IMG/VR virus record: IMGVR_UViG_3300043772_000561
Coordinates: 1-64,000 of that record
Length of the DNA: 64,000 bases
Reading direction: 5' to 3' (one strand)
Source: a virus
Shown here: positions 34,201 through 43,134 of the stretch, one piece after another
Numbering within the stretch: position 1 is the first letter of the stretch
How the letters are laid out: each line of letters starts with the position of its first letter
Position numbers and translations under genes: made by a program
The notes under the pieces: model-generated
What the model was told of the DNA's origin: nothing
Seen by the model: the letters and a program-made list of their open reading frames with translations, nothing else
Database searches by the model: none

Positions 34201-36098
34201 GTACCAAAACAGGATACGGTAATAAAAATGCTATCTCTAGTTATAACTGGCCAGATTATCTTGTAGATAATTTTAAAAATGAATATGACTATAACAAAAA
34301 TACTGCTGTAGTAAAAAAAGTAAGTAGACAAGAAGGATGGAATCCAAATAGAAGGACTCAGTATGTAGATAAGCTTAATGATACTCAGAGAGGGATTGTT
34401 GCTGAATCTAAATATGGTTCTAAATTGCAACCTACTTATTGGGATAGAACACTTGCTGGATTAGCTACGCTTGCATCAAAATTTAGTCCTGAACTAAGAG
34501 ATGCAATGAACAAAGGTAATATGCCTGGACTTACTCAAAAAGAATCTCAAGAAATTTTAAATGCTAAAATGACTAAGATTCCATTTACAGATATTGACCT
34601 GCCATTTTCTATTCCTATAGGAGGTTTAGAATCATTTGCAGCTTTAGAAATACCTGGAACAATTCCTGCAAACTATTTAAAAAATACTGGCTTATCAACT
34701 GGATCTAGTTATAAAGAAATGCCTAGTTGGTATAGCGGAGAAAAAATGGCTAATGTTACAGATACTGATGTAACTGCACTTAACCCATTGACATATGCTG
34801 GACTTGAGGCTATACCAGAACTTGGAATTAATTTAGCAAAGGGTGCATATAAAGCTGGAAGTGCAGGAGTTGATCTTGCAAAAACAAATCCACAAGCATG
34901 GTTTAAAACACCTGAACAGATATTAGAAACACCTGGTTTATATAGTTCTGCAATGGGTAGAACTAGTTGGAAAGACCCTGTAGGTAAATTAAATAAATTT
35001 GTTGATGATGCTAAAATTAAAAGCTCATATAAAAGAGAAAATGCATTATTAGATAAGTATCCTGGTTTTGAAAATAGAAATACTAGAATACCTCTTCAAC
35101 AAGAAGAACAACTAAAAAGATTGGAAATAGAAAAAGCTATAGAAGCAAGAAATCTTAGAAGAACTAAACTCCCTATAAAACAGGTATTAACTGAACAAGG
35201 TACAAAGTTAGGTGGAGGACAAGGTAGAATATTTGTTAATACTTTAAATCCAGATGAGGTAGTTAAAATAGGAACTTTTCCTGGAAGCTCAGAAGACTTA
35301 GCTAACTTAGTTCAAACTGGTAAAGATTTAGAAGGAATGCCACTTATGGAAAATGTTGCATTTCCTACAAAAGCTTTTACATTAAAAATACCTAAAGTAA
35401 AAGGTAATACTGTAATAAGGTCAAATTCAGAAGCTGTACAATTTATGCCATGGAAAGGTAATCCATTAAGTGCAGAAAATCCAATAAATAAACCTCTTGG
35501 TTTTGGTGTACCTTCAGATAAAGCTAAACGTGAACTGCAATACATGGTTGAACTTTTAGATGAGAATAAAGTTGGTATAGATTATTTTGGTCAAAATAAT
35601 ATGATGTATGATCCGGCAACTGATTCATATAAACTTGTAGACCTTAATTATGTAGATAATCCAAAAAGTCAATTTGATTGGAATAATTTAGATAAACCTG
35701 TTAAGCAAAGATTAGAAGATAAGTTTGGATATGAAATTCCTAAAGAGGTATCTAAAGAATTACCAGGATCTCCTAAGACTTTTAAATCAAGTTTAGGTAG
35801 TATGGATATGTCTAAATATGAAATTAAAAATCCAGATTACTTTACTCAGTTATTAAATACTTATGATAGTAGACGTTTATCTAATTCAAATAAACAGTTT
35901 TATAAAGATTTAATTGCTAGTGTAAAAAGACAAAATGGTATAGCAACAGAAAGACAATACAATGAACTTCAAAGATTAAAGACTGGCAATTTTAATTTTG
36001 GTAAGAAAGGTTATTCTGATGGTGGCATTATAATGGAACTATCAGATGCTGAGATCAAAGAGTACAAAAAAGGTGGTTGGATTATAGAAGAGATGTAA
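31236..36098 (+). CDS. Large modular virion/cargo protein with kinase-like domain
   Basis: A 1620-residue protein with a mosaic layout. Residues 1-290 resemble its structural neighbours and end in TEEEIEEYRKGGFIIDE and PDGGQ. After a hydrophobic region (about 430-560), a segment containing TVDTPFFGMGKK and VELKPDNSNYTWSSRVAG follows. Residues about 1320-1475 look protein-kinase-like: Gly-rich GGGQGR (1326-1331), VVKIG (Lys1344), a catalytic-loop-like DYFGQN (Asp1449, Asn1454) and KLVDLN (Asp1469). The C-terminus repeats the 274-290 motif as SDAEIKEYKKGGWIIEE. By eye, residues 290-1600 are more AT-rich in codon choice than the flanks. I infer a virion protein into which effector-type domains were inserted; kinase activity is unproven and Kinase-PolyVal is the nearest known family. 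Confidence 0.6.
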   Translation: MGNKKVLSKATRELNKTKRFATPKNIIEDPRGQWAHPGEITRIPSDKITMQGVPYPVMAYPNMGEPQMMYPGGEYTFPGADYVDEYPELKKGGTPKSLVKMPKPSKKGLASKKFSRSLEATNRLFTENPLFSKPKSKKRKVFDPNAQYQDGGVMSQEEIDAANNAMMKARLAYAQMHDNPAAQRMVVAPDQPYDFGDGMIGTHFMASMDNYAVPLIQDVNGQLMLGDFGPESAEAIRFDNPEDAMYFAENYKQITPDESYRKENPEEDYIEAELTEEEIEEYRKGGFIIDEYPDGGQIYTYAGNPNASYKKIGNQWYISNKSTGNNFIPINDPEGKRAAELNKNAVALFPGQPKPVEEIRPVQGAPKPVINQTVWENAAGTSQKNAIAREKQLQGLKNSVVLADQELAKKIESQKAASIAAYENQMTQNMQHEQPLDMMDWLWQVAAFGPTVAPGAWTAAETVGSAALPYLQTAFNTSLPGMSGIAGATYGNALASGFAGDAIVNRLLPAPGKIQEGKYGEAAADVATGVLDLWGANMLSPLYQGTKTTASELGRFIGTKEGLLSNAYKVNPFANKIPFLNLPKEGELIKHPFIPNQYNKIENLSNKVDYFHLKADPDNLPYIAAQNTSRWHELNNDSRFFIKRTDTQPQAIIDSPRYFGEDLTDPDKLSIPLKYLDEFRLQENISNKPHWLKGYPEVPRELPGSPNSSDEILKSGFDRNFLTRPLTPFTKNELTSIPNKNLKYRKIGNKAGLQDLINKGGAQAPAPMRMKSGLTVDTPFFGMGKKPDENYKGLFAVELKPDNSNYTWSSRVAGTDNYGVAPFDKVTGRSIKNVPLEDLNVYRKKFLSNNYRKLDPDNLEEGLKYANAQQYAEAAYKWGARGLAADQLFNEGEYRKKLQDIISNNFIDYKQEGGEPKRKKTQFQPGTYDPNETAGYILDEQEVVVQGKLTNWGKAARDYKKRHPEEEFINKKKKQYLKNNKNLIIDKWGTKTGYGNKNAISSYNWPDYLVDNFKNEYDYNKNTAVVKKVSRQEGWNPNRRTQYVDKLNDTQRGIVAESKYGSKLQPTYWDRTLAGLATLASKFSPELRDAMNKGNMPGLTQKESQEILNAKMTKIPFTDIDLPFSIPIGGLESFAALEIPGTIPANYLKNTGLSTGSSYKEMPSWYSGEKMANVTDTDVTALNPLTYAGLEAIPELGINLAKGAYKAGSAGVDLAKTNPQAWFKTPEQILETPGLYSSAMGRTSWKDPVGKLNKFVDDAKIKSSYKRENALLDKYPGFENRNTRIPLQQEEQLKRLEIEKAIEARNLRRTKLPIKQVLTEQGTKLGGGQGRIFVNTLNPDEVVKIGTFPGSSEDLANLVQTGKDLEGMPLMENVAFPTKAFTLKIPKVKGNTVIRSNSEAVQFMPWKGNPLSAENPINKPLGFGVPSDKAKRELQYMVELLDENKVGIDYFGQNNMMYDPATDSYKLVDLNYVDNPKSQFDWNNLDKPVKQRLEDKFGYEIPKEVSKELPGSPKTFKSSLGSMDMSKYEIKNPDYFTQLLNTYDSRRLSNSNKQFYKDLIASVKRQNGIATERQYNELQRLKTGNFNFGKKGYSDGGIIMELSDAEIKEYKKGGWIIEEM

Positions 36099-36113
36099 AC
36101 TTAATAAGTTTAC
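36095..36113 (+). terminator. AT-rich hairpin, weak terminator candidate
   Basis: A perfect 8-bp stem GTAAACTT/AAGTTTAC with AAT loop overlaps the stop codon of the preceding gene and is followed by a TTTAAATTTTAATTT stretch. The stem is weak, so termination would be partial. Confidence 0.45.
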
Positions 36114-36127
36114 TGTTTAAATTTTAA

Positions 36128-36150
36128 TTTACTATATTTAGTATATACAC
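36128..36150 (+). promoter_or_regulatory. Putative phage promoter motif (TATTTAGTATATAC)
   Basis: TTTAGTATATA with G at 36141, 16 bases before the ATG at 36157, closer than in other copies. It follows the hairpin at 36095. Confidence 0.4.
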
Positions 36151-36156
36151 TGTATA

Positions 36157-39100
36157 ATGAAGAAAAAAGTAAGAATTTATAAGGCTCCAGATGGTAACGG
36201 TAAGTATGTAAATAAAACTTCCCAGTTCCTTGCTAAAGCACAAATGGGAGGAACTCCGGATCCATCTATGCTAGCATATCCAGGAGCACAACCAGCACAA
36301 GAACAAGATAACACTAATCAGTTAATTCAGTTTGTTGTTAATGATATTACTAACCAAGTAGCAAAAGAAAAGACGCTCTTCCAGTTAGTAAATATTATGG
36401 GTGTGCCTATTGATGCAGCTACTGAATTGTATGTTACAATTGCTGAAAAACTCACAGAGGATATTGAGAAAGAAGATGATAGAACCTATGAGCAGGAAAC
36501 AGGTCAACCAAGACAGAAAGAAGCTCCTTTAACAAAAGATGCCATAATCACAGAGAACCCTGAACAGGATATTGATTATGATCTATTTGATGACACAGGT
36601 TCAGATATTGTAATGGAAGATTCAGATCAAGGTCCAGATATTCTTGATGAAGCCTTAGACCCACTTGCTGAACAAAGATACGGTGGTACTACAAGAAGAA
36701 GATATCAGGATGGTGGAGAGTATGATGTTGCACTACCAAGTGCTGAGAACTATGAAGCTTTAGTACAACCAATGATGGGTTATGATCTAGTCTCACAAAT
36801 GGCATGGAACTCTGATGAAGAGTCAACTTCACCCTATGCTGAAAAAGAATTTGCTAACACAACTGTAGATTATTCTAGACTACAAAATGGTGGTGCTTAT
36901 AAAAAAGCAAAGAAGAAGTATGTAAGTTCTGTTATGGGCCTTCTCAAAAAACAAATGGGAGGAACAAATGAAAGTGATGTAGATCCAAATCAAGGTGACC
37001 CAACAGGAGCAAACTTTAGAGAGGGTAGATTAAAGTTATTTACAGATACTGTAAAGAATGATGCCCAAATGTCTGCAATGCAAAATCAGGTTGAACAACA
37101 GTATGATCAGATGATGCAAGAAGGTGGTGTACCTATGCCTGAGCAAGATGTAGAGAATCCAATGCATCACTTACAATTATACTCTCAAGCTACTAGTGGA
37201 ATCTTTGGTGAGCCAATGAATCAAACAGTAAAAGCTAGGAATGGTATGATTGTAGGAGATGATCTTCCTAGAGGCTTCTATAGAAGATCTATGAAGAGAT
37301 TTGGTAACATTCCAAACCTCAGAGAAGTTGATGTAAGAAAGTCTGGACTCTTTGGTCCAAAACAGTACACAATGTATTTTGATCCATCACCACTACAACA
37401 ACTCAGCAATCCAATGTCTGCAGAAATGTATGGTTATGGTTCAAGTAGTACTGCGTCAAGGAAAAAAACTAGAACATTTGATGCTGTTAAAACATATACT
37501 AATCTTGCAATAGATGCTGTAAATAAGGAATCTCTTAAAGAAGTAGATAAGAATACACCTGGAAATGAAGCTACTACAGTTAAAGAAGAAGTAGGATCAG
37601 GACCAACAACTCCAGCAGCTACTCAAGCTCCTGTAGCAACAAATCCTGTAGTTACAGCACCGGTTATTCCACCAGTTGTTCCACCTGTAGTACCTCCTGT
37701 TACACCTCCAGCTAATCAATATCAATTACCAACTCCATCAAATGAAATGGACTGGGCACCAGGAGTTACTAAGATTCAAAATGATATTAAAAACTTTTAT
37801 CCAGAAAGTAGAAGATATTCAGGTGTTGGTTTAATGGGAAGCAGTGATTACTATGCATATAATAATCAACTTGGTAAATGGCAATATATACCAGGGGATG
37901 GTGAATCTACTGTCTTTAAAGATGTAAAAGATCAATCATTAATTGATAGATTAGATAAAGGAGATGCTAAAACACTTGATGCCTTTACAATAAAAGACAA
38001 ACCAGGATACTATTATAGGAAGAGAATGGATGGTTCCTTTGCAAAATATAAAGGTGACCCAAAGAAACATAATTCTTCAACTAGACCTATAGCATATATT
38101 ACAAAGAAAGATAAGAGTTACAACTATCTTGATAATAAATATTGGTTTGAGAATGAGGGAACGACTGTTCTAAATTATAAACAACAAGGTGGGTTTGTAA
38201 CAGATCCTTTTAATAATCCAATGGAGCCACTACAGAGATTTGTTGGTGGTGGATATGATCCATCTATTAATGATCTCTCTGAAAATCAGATTCAGTACAT
38301 GGATTCTAAAGATGTTACTGATGCATATATGCAAGGTGGTGGTTTTATTAAAAACTTTATTCCGGCTAACCTTACAAGAAGTAGACAGAATGATGTAGTT
38401 CAAAGAATATACAATCCGGTTACTGGTGAAACTAGACAAGGTGGTCCAGGTGCTGGTAATTATTTATCTGCTATTGATGTAAGAAAGAGTGGTATTACAG
38501 GTACACCTAAGAAGTACACCATTTACTATGGTTCTGAAGGTGATCCAAGATATGAGAACTTAATCTCTCTTGATGGAGCAAAGGGTAAGGATACTAAATC
38601 AACACAAAGATCTCAAAAACAACAAGCATTAGAAAATGCTGGCTATGGTGATAGAACTGATGTAACTGGTCTTAAAGGTAAATCTAAGAGAGCTATTAGA
38701 CAGGGAGAAAGAAAAAGAGATAGAGAACTTAAAAAACTCTATGAGGAAGATCCTACTAATGTAGAGTTTACTGCAATTGATCAGAATGCCCCTTTTGATT
38801 ATACTCAACCAAAGCCTGAATTATCTGCACAAGATTATTTAACTACTTCTTGGGGAGATGTTAGAGGTGATCTTAATTCAGATCTCCAAACAAATCTTGA
38901 TGAGTTTTTAAAGACAGATCCTACACCTGAACAAATAGATGATAAGGTAGCTGAATTATTAGATCAAAGGTCAAGAGATATGGCTCCAGATCCATCTTTC
39001 TTTGCTTCTCCTGAACAAGAAAAGATTAATAGAGAAAGCTTACAAAGAAATCCAATGATGATGGGTTTCAATAGGGGTCCAGCCACCACTCAGGAAAATG

Positions 39101-40758
39101 TTATTGAAGGAAATAATGTTACTGAAGAAAGTGATGTTGTTCAAGGAAATGATATTATTCAAGAAGGTGATAGCAGTTTACCTAAAGTTGATATTCCTGC
39201 TGCTAATATTCCTACAGCTCTTCCTGAAGTACCAGTTACTAATCCAGAAGATATTGATATGGATCCTAATAGCGCTGCAGAAATGGAATTTGAACGTCAG
39301 CTTCTAGACCAAGGATCTTATTATCCAGATATGGCATTCCAAGATTATATGTCTACTGTTGGTCCTATGTCAAATGAAACAGATAGTATAGTTCCATTTG
39401 AAGAACAATACATGGTAGGTCAACAACCTTATAATCCAGATGAAGCCTTAGTAACTCCTGGAATGATTGATTACAATTTTATTCAAAATCCAGAGGCTGC
39501 ATATGAAGCTAGACTTCAAGAACTCAATCCAATGATTGATATGGGTGCTTGGTCAGGTACTGCTTATCCTGCTGATATACTTCAACCTGGTGTAAATCCA
39601 TTTGAACTACCTGTAGGAGGTGGTGAGTATTACTATCCACCATTTGCACAACCTACAGCTCCTGTGCCTAGTAGAAATAATCAACCTACAAATAGACCTG
39701 CACCAAGTGGTCCAAGTCTAGATCAACTCAGAGCACAACAGAGAAGAAATCCTAATGCTGGTAAAGACTATACATTTAAGCCTAATATGGCAGGTATGAA
39801 AAAAGATCCTGATTATGTTAGAGCAATGCAGAATGCACGTAAAGATGGTATTGTAACTAATCAAGAAGCTGAAAATGCTAGTAGGATTTTTAAACAAAAG
39901 CAAGCGGAACAAGAAAAAGCTAAAGTTGCAGATCAAGCTCAGAGAACTATAAATCAAATTATGAATAGTTCAGCATCAACTGCTGAAAAAAATAAAGCTA
40001 GAGAAAAAGTTGTTCTACAAATGGAACAAAGATGGGATGAGATTGATAGAGTTGCAAACAGCCGTAAATATGGTGGTGCACTAAGTAAATTTGTAGGTGG
40101 TGGAAATAACCAACCATTTACTGGTGAAAGCCCTATAGCATATACTAATAATCCTATGATGCAAGGTAAGTCTGACTTAGACTTAATAAGCTTAAACTCT
40201 GGAATTCAAGGTGCTCAGGGACAAGTTAACTGGGGAGCAATGTCATCACAAGGCATAGTTAATCAAAAGAATGATGATGGTTCTGTAAGTTATGGTGTAG
40301 ATGCAACCTATAAAGGTCCACAGGCTCCAGAGATCAAGATTGATCCAATGCAACAAGAAGAATTCCAGGTTGCCAAAACATACTCTGAACCTTTAGCAAT
40401 TGATGTTAAGAACAAACTTTCACAAGGTGAAAGAGAGGCTAGACTAATTGCAGGTAACTCATTAATGCGTGGAGTTGCAGGATTTAAAAATAGAAGAGAT
40501 GATACTAAACAGATGGAAGGTTTCTATGATAACCTTACTGCTGATAATCTTTATGCTTCTGATCCAAGTAGAGACCGTGGTGACTATGCAGAGTCTGGAC
40601 TATACAGACCAGATGAACAAGGTCAAACTTGGTATGGTAGATCGGCACAAATGGGTGGTTATGTAGATGATGACTTTGAAGACGGAGAAGAAGTTTACAT
40701 GACAGATGAAGAGATCAAGGAGTACATGGCAAACGGTGGTCAAATACAATTTATTTAA
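36157..40758 (+). CDS. Large internal virion/cargo protein with Gly-Gly motifs
   Basis: A 1533-residue, mostly disordered and low-complexity protein starting KKKVRIYKAPDG, an opening similar to the next gene's LRKVRIIKSVPKAR. It has at least ten xGG motifs (RYQDGGEY, QEGGVPMP, FVGGGYDPS). A Pro/Val linker (VIPPVVPPVVPPVTPP) lies near residue 500-520. Two copies of DVRKSG followed by KxYTxY occur at residues 392 and 774, showing an internal duplication. The C-terminus is TDEEIKEYMANGGQIQF, matching tags in the preceding gene. There is no enzyme motif. The position fits crAss-like cargo proteins carried inside the virion. Confidence 0.6.
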   Translation: MKKKVRIYKAPDGNGKYVNKTSQFLAKAQMGGTPDPSMLAYPGAQPAQEQDNTNQLIQFVVNDITNQVAKEKTLFQLVNIMGVPIDAATELYVTIAEKLTEDIEKEDDRTYEQETGQPRQKEAPLTKDAIITENPEQDIDYDLFDDTGSDIVMEDSDQGPDILDEALDPLAEQRYGGTTRRRYQDGGEYDVALPSAENYEALVQPMMGYDLVSQMAWNSDEESTSPYAEKEFANTTVDYSRLQNGGAYKKAKKKYVSSVMGLLKKQMGGTNESDVDPNQGDPTGANFREGRLKLFTDTVKNDAQMSAMQNQVEQQYDQMMQEGGVPMPEQDVENPMHHLQLYSQATSGIFGEPMNQTVKARNGMIVGDDLPRGFYRRSMKRFGNIPNLREVDVRKSGLFGPKQYTMYFDPSPLQQLSNPMSAEMYGYGSSSTASRKKTRTFDAVKTYTNLAIDAVNKESLKEVDKNTPGNEATTVKEEVGSGPTTPAATQAPVATNPVVTAPVIPPVVPPVVPPVTPPANQYQLPTPSNEMDWAPGVTKIQNDIKNFYPESRRYSGVGLMGSSDYYAYNNQLGKWQYIPGDGESTVFKDVKDQSLIDRLDKGDAKTLDAFTIKDKPGYYYRKRMDGSFAKYKGDPKKHNSSTRPIAYITKKDKSYNYLDNKYWFENEGTTVLNYKQQGGFVTDPFNNPMEPLQRFVGGGYDPSINDLSENQIQYMDSKDVTDAYMQGGGFIKNFIPANLTRSRQNDVVQRIYNPVTGETRQGGPGAGNYLSAIDVRKSGITGTPKKYTIYYGSEGDPRYENLISLDGAKGKDTKSTQRSQKQQALENAGYGDRTDVTGLKGKSKRAIRQGERKRDRELKKLYEEDPTNVEFTAIDQNAPFDYTQPKPELSAQDYLTTSWGDVRGDLNSDLQTNLDEFLKTDPTPEQIDDKVAELLDQRSRDMAPDPSFFASPEQEKINRESLQRNPMMMGFNRGPATTQENVIEGNNVTEESDVVQGNDIIQEGDSSLPKVDIPAANIPTALPEVPVTNPEDIDMDPNSAAEMEFERQLLDQGSYYPDMAFQDYMSTVGPMSNETDSIVPFEEQYMVGQQPYNPDEALVTPGMIDYNFIQNPEAAYEARLQELNPMIDMGAWSGTAYPADILQPGVNPFELPVGGGEYYYPPFAQPTAPVPSRNNQPTNRPAPSGPSLDQLRAQQRRNPNAGKDYTFKPNMAGMKKDPDYVRAMQNARKDGIVTNQEAENASRIFKQKQAEQEKAKVADQAQRTINQIMNSSASTAEKNKAREKVVLQMEQRWDEIDRVANSRKYGGALSKFVGGGNNQPFTGESPIAYTNNPMMQGKSDLDLISLNSGIQGAQGQVNWGAMSSQGIVNQKNDDGSVSYGVDATYKGPQAPEIKIDPMQQEEFQVAKTYSEPLAIDVKNKLSQGEREARLIAGNSLMRGVAGFKNRRDDTKQMEGFYDNLTADNLYASDPSRDRGDYAESGLYRPDEQGQTWYGRSAQMGGYVDDDFEDGEEVYMTDEEIKEYMANGGQIQFI

Positions 40759-40767
40759 CTTTATATT

Positions 40768-43068
40768 ATGTTAAGAAAAGTAAGAATAATCAAGTCTGTT
40801 CCAAAAGCAAGAACCGGGTACCAAGTACAAGGTTCTCTTGCTAATGATGTACCTGCATTCGGTGGGGCAGATTACAATGCCTATATAGGAGCACATAAAC
40901 CACAGGTTTCTAAAACTCTAACTGCTGTTCCTAGATCAGCTGCTAACTTAGAAGCAGAAGGTGGTGAGACTGTAGTAGGTAATTTAGATGGTAGTAAGAT
41001 GCCATCATTCAAAACTATTAAGGGTCCAAGACACTCTAATGGTGGTGTACCATTATTACTGCCTGAAGATAGTTTTATCTATAGTGATACTAAATCTATG
41101 AAGATTTCAGATCCTAAAGTACTAGATATGTTTGGTGTAAAACCTAAGAAAGGTGGTTATACTCCAGCAGAACTATCTAAGAAATATGATATAAACAACT
41201 ATAGAAAAATACTTCAAGATCCTAACTCAGATAAGATAGCTAGAACTACTGCTGAGATTATGATCAAGAACTATGTAATGAAGCTAGGAGCTCTTGCTCT
41301 AGCACAAGAATCTAGAAAAGCATTTCCACAAGGTATTCCAATAATTGCTAGACCTTACATGGAAGCTATGGGGTTAAGAGATGAAGATCTTATACCAGAG
41401 CTTGCAATGCAACAGGAACAGCAAATGCCTGAGGCAGAGATGCAAGAAGCACAAGCAGAGTTTCCAGAAACAATGCCTGATGGACAACCTATTGCCCAAC
41501 CACAACCAATGCCTCAACAAATGCCACAACAAATGCCAGAACCTGGTATGGCACCAATGGCTCAATATGGTATGTCTATGGGTGGTTATGATATGCCATT
41601 CTATGATCTACCGGAAGCAGAATATGGTATGCCAATGGGTACAGGCATGTCTCAAAACTATATGGGAAATAGAAGAAGAATGTATGCTACGGGTGGAGAT
41701 CTACCAGTTGCTAACGATGGTACTCCTAGACCAAAAACAGTTACAAAAGTAAACCCAGAGGATTATAAGAAGAGTACTTGGGAAACTAGAAAAGATGCTC
41801 AAGGTGAATATAAGTACAATCAAACAAGAGGACAAGTAGAAGGTAGAAAAGAATATGAAAGACAGCAAGCACCATCGGGTGGTTCAAATCCTAATCTTAT
41901 CTCTGATCTATGTAGAAACATGAAGACCAAGGGTAGCAGACACTACGGTAAGACAGCTGCTGAAGTTCTTGCATATGCTGGTTATCAACCAGGTACAAAA
42001 TTATATAATCAACACTTAGTTACACTTGGTGCATGTGAACAAAAAGGTGAGGTTGTAAAAGAAGAAGCAATTTATACAGAAGAGAAGCCACCAGTAAAAG
42101 AATGTCCATGTACAGATAAAGATGGTAAAGAAATACCCGGAAAGTTTGCACAGAAAGATGAAAAGGGTGACTGTAAACCATGTCTTGAAGAATGTATTTG
42201 TACAAAATCTGATAAGAGTACATATACAGTTGGTAAAGATGCTAATGGTAACTGTTTAAAGTGTGAAGAAGAAACAACTGAAGGTGACAGCAGTATGTCA
42301 ATTGAAACAACCCCAGTAAGAGAAGCTGAATGGTGGTTACAGGATACAGTAAATGCTGCGGGTGCTTTTGGTGATCTTATGGGTATTAGAAAAAGGATGC
42401 CGTGGGAAGCAAGAGTTGATCTTGAAGAACCAAGACCTACATTCTTAGATCCCACAAGAGAACTTGCTGCACAATCTGAACAAGCTAATATTGCTGCTCA
42501 AGCTTCTGCACAATTTGCCGGACCACAAGCTCTTGGTTCTAGACTGTCTGCTATTCAAGGTAAGGGGGCTGCAGCTGCTGCAGATACTCTGTCTAGAATT
42601 AACAATCAGAATGTTGGTATTGCTAATCAGTTTGAAGGACAACAAGTTGGTATTAGAAACCAAGAACAGTTGATGAACCAACAAATGGCTAACAGAGTCT
42701 ATGACAAAAATGTAATTGCAGATCAGCAGTTTCAAAATGCTAAGAGAGCTGGTAGAGCAAATATGGCTCAAGCCTACAATACGGCAGTTACTAATAAGTG
42801 GAAGACTGATGCTCTTAACCAAATGTATCCAGACTATCAAGTATCACCTTCTTCTGGTGGTAGAGTCTATGCGGCTCCGGGTGCTAAAGATCCTACTGCA
42901 ACTAAACCAGAGATGACAATGGAAGAGTACATTGAAGCTAATAAGGGTATGGACAAAGATTTGCTTAGAGAAGCTGTCAAAATAAAGTATGGTAAAAGAT
43001 TTGGTGGAGGAACAACATTCCGTGATGGAGGCTTTATCTACACTGTGTTTCCAGCCATAAGTCTCTAG
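40768..43068 (+). CDS. Internal virion protein with conserved GPRHSNGG region
   Basis: A 766-residue protein. The N-terminus LRKVRIIKSVPKARTGYQ is followed by a conserved region with EAEGGETVVGN, KGPRHSNGGVPLLLPEDSF and IYSD, seen by me in internal proteins of this phage group. Then come Met/Gln/Pro-rich low complexity (QPQPMPQQMPQQMP), two tandem Cys-pair ribbons at residues about 440-500 (ECPCTDKDG...CKPC; ECICTKSD...CLKC), and a long Ala/Gln-rich helix. It ends RDGGFIYTVFPAISL. Ala/Gln helices suggest an ejection- or cargo-type protein. The function is not established. Confidence 0.6.
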   Translation: MLRKVRIIKSVPKARTGYQVQGSLANDVPAFGGADYNAYIGAHKPQVSKTLTAVPRSAANLEAEGGETVVGNLDGSKMPSFKTIKGPRHSNGGVPLLLPEDSFIYSDTKSMKISDPKVLDMFGVKPKKGGYTPAELSKKYDINNYRKILQDPNSDKIARTTAEIMIKNYVMKLGALALAQESRKAFPQGIPIIARPYMEAMGLRDEDLIPELAMQQEQQMPEAEMQEAQAEFPETMPDGQPIAQPQPMPQQMPQQMPEPGMAPMAQYGMSMGGYDMPFYDLPEAEYGMPMGTGMSQNYMGNRRRMYATGGDLPVANDGTPRPKTVTKVNPEDYKKSTWETRKDAQGEYKYNQTRGQVEGRKEYERQQAPSGGSNPNLISDLCRNMKTKGSRHYGKTAAEVLAYAGYQPGTKLYNQHLVTLGACEQKGEVVKEEAIYTEEKPPVKECPCTDKDGKEIPGKFAQKDEKGDCKPCLEECICTKSDKSTYTVGKDANGNCLKCEEETTEGDSSMSIETTPVREAEWWLQDTVNAAGAFGDLMGIRKRMPWEARVDLEEPRPTFLDPTRELAAQSEQANIAAQASAQFAGPQALGSRLSAIQGKGAAAAADTLSRINNQNVGIANQFEGQQVGIRNQEQLMNQQMANRVYDKNVIADQQFQNAKRAGRANMAQAYNTAVTNKWKTDALNQMYPDYQVSPSSGGRVYAAPGAKDPTATKPEMTMEEYIEANKGMDKDLLREAVKIKYGKRFGGGTTFRDGGFIYTVFPAISL

Positions 43069-43076
43069 TCTTAAAC

Positions 43077-43101
43077 TTTTTAAGTTTATTAAACTTAAAA
43101 A
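43077..43101 (+). terminator. Long AT-only hairpin, possible bidirectional terminator
   Basis: A perfect 11-bp inverted repeat, TTTTTAAGTTT/AAACTTAAAAA, closes an ATT loop nine bases after the stop codon. It is composed entirely of A-T pairs except two G-C, with A and T tracts on its flanks. A promoter-like TTTTGATATTTTTATAATATA follows at 43102-43125. Confidence 0.6.
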
Positions 43102-43134
43102 ATTTTGATATTTTTATAATATAAAGAATTACAT

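Noticed and set aside
32052-36098. Prophage or IS insertion in the AT-rich part of the gene at 31236
   Set aside because: The frame is continuous, there are no terminal inverted repeats or transposase; the pattern fits domain insertion within a coding sequence.
41381-41752. Overlapping + strand ORF of 123 residues
   Set aside because: It is a frame-shifted reading of the Met/Gln/Pro-rich low-complexity segment of the gene at 40768 and has no recognisable motif.
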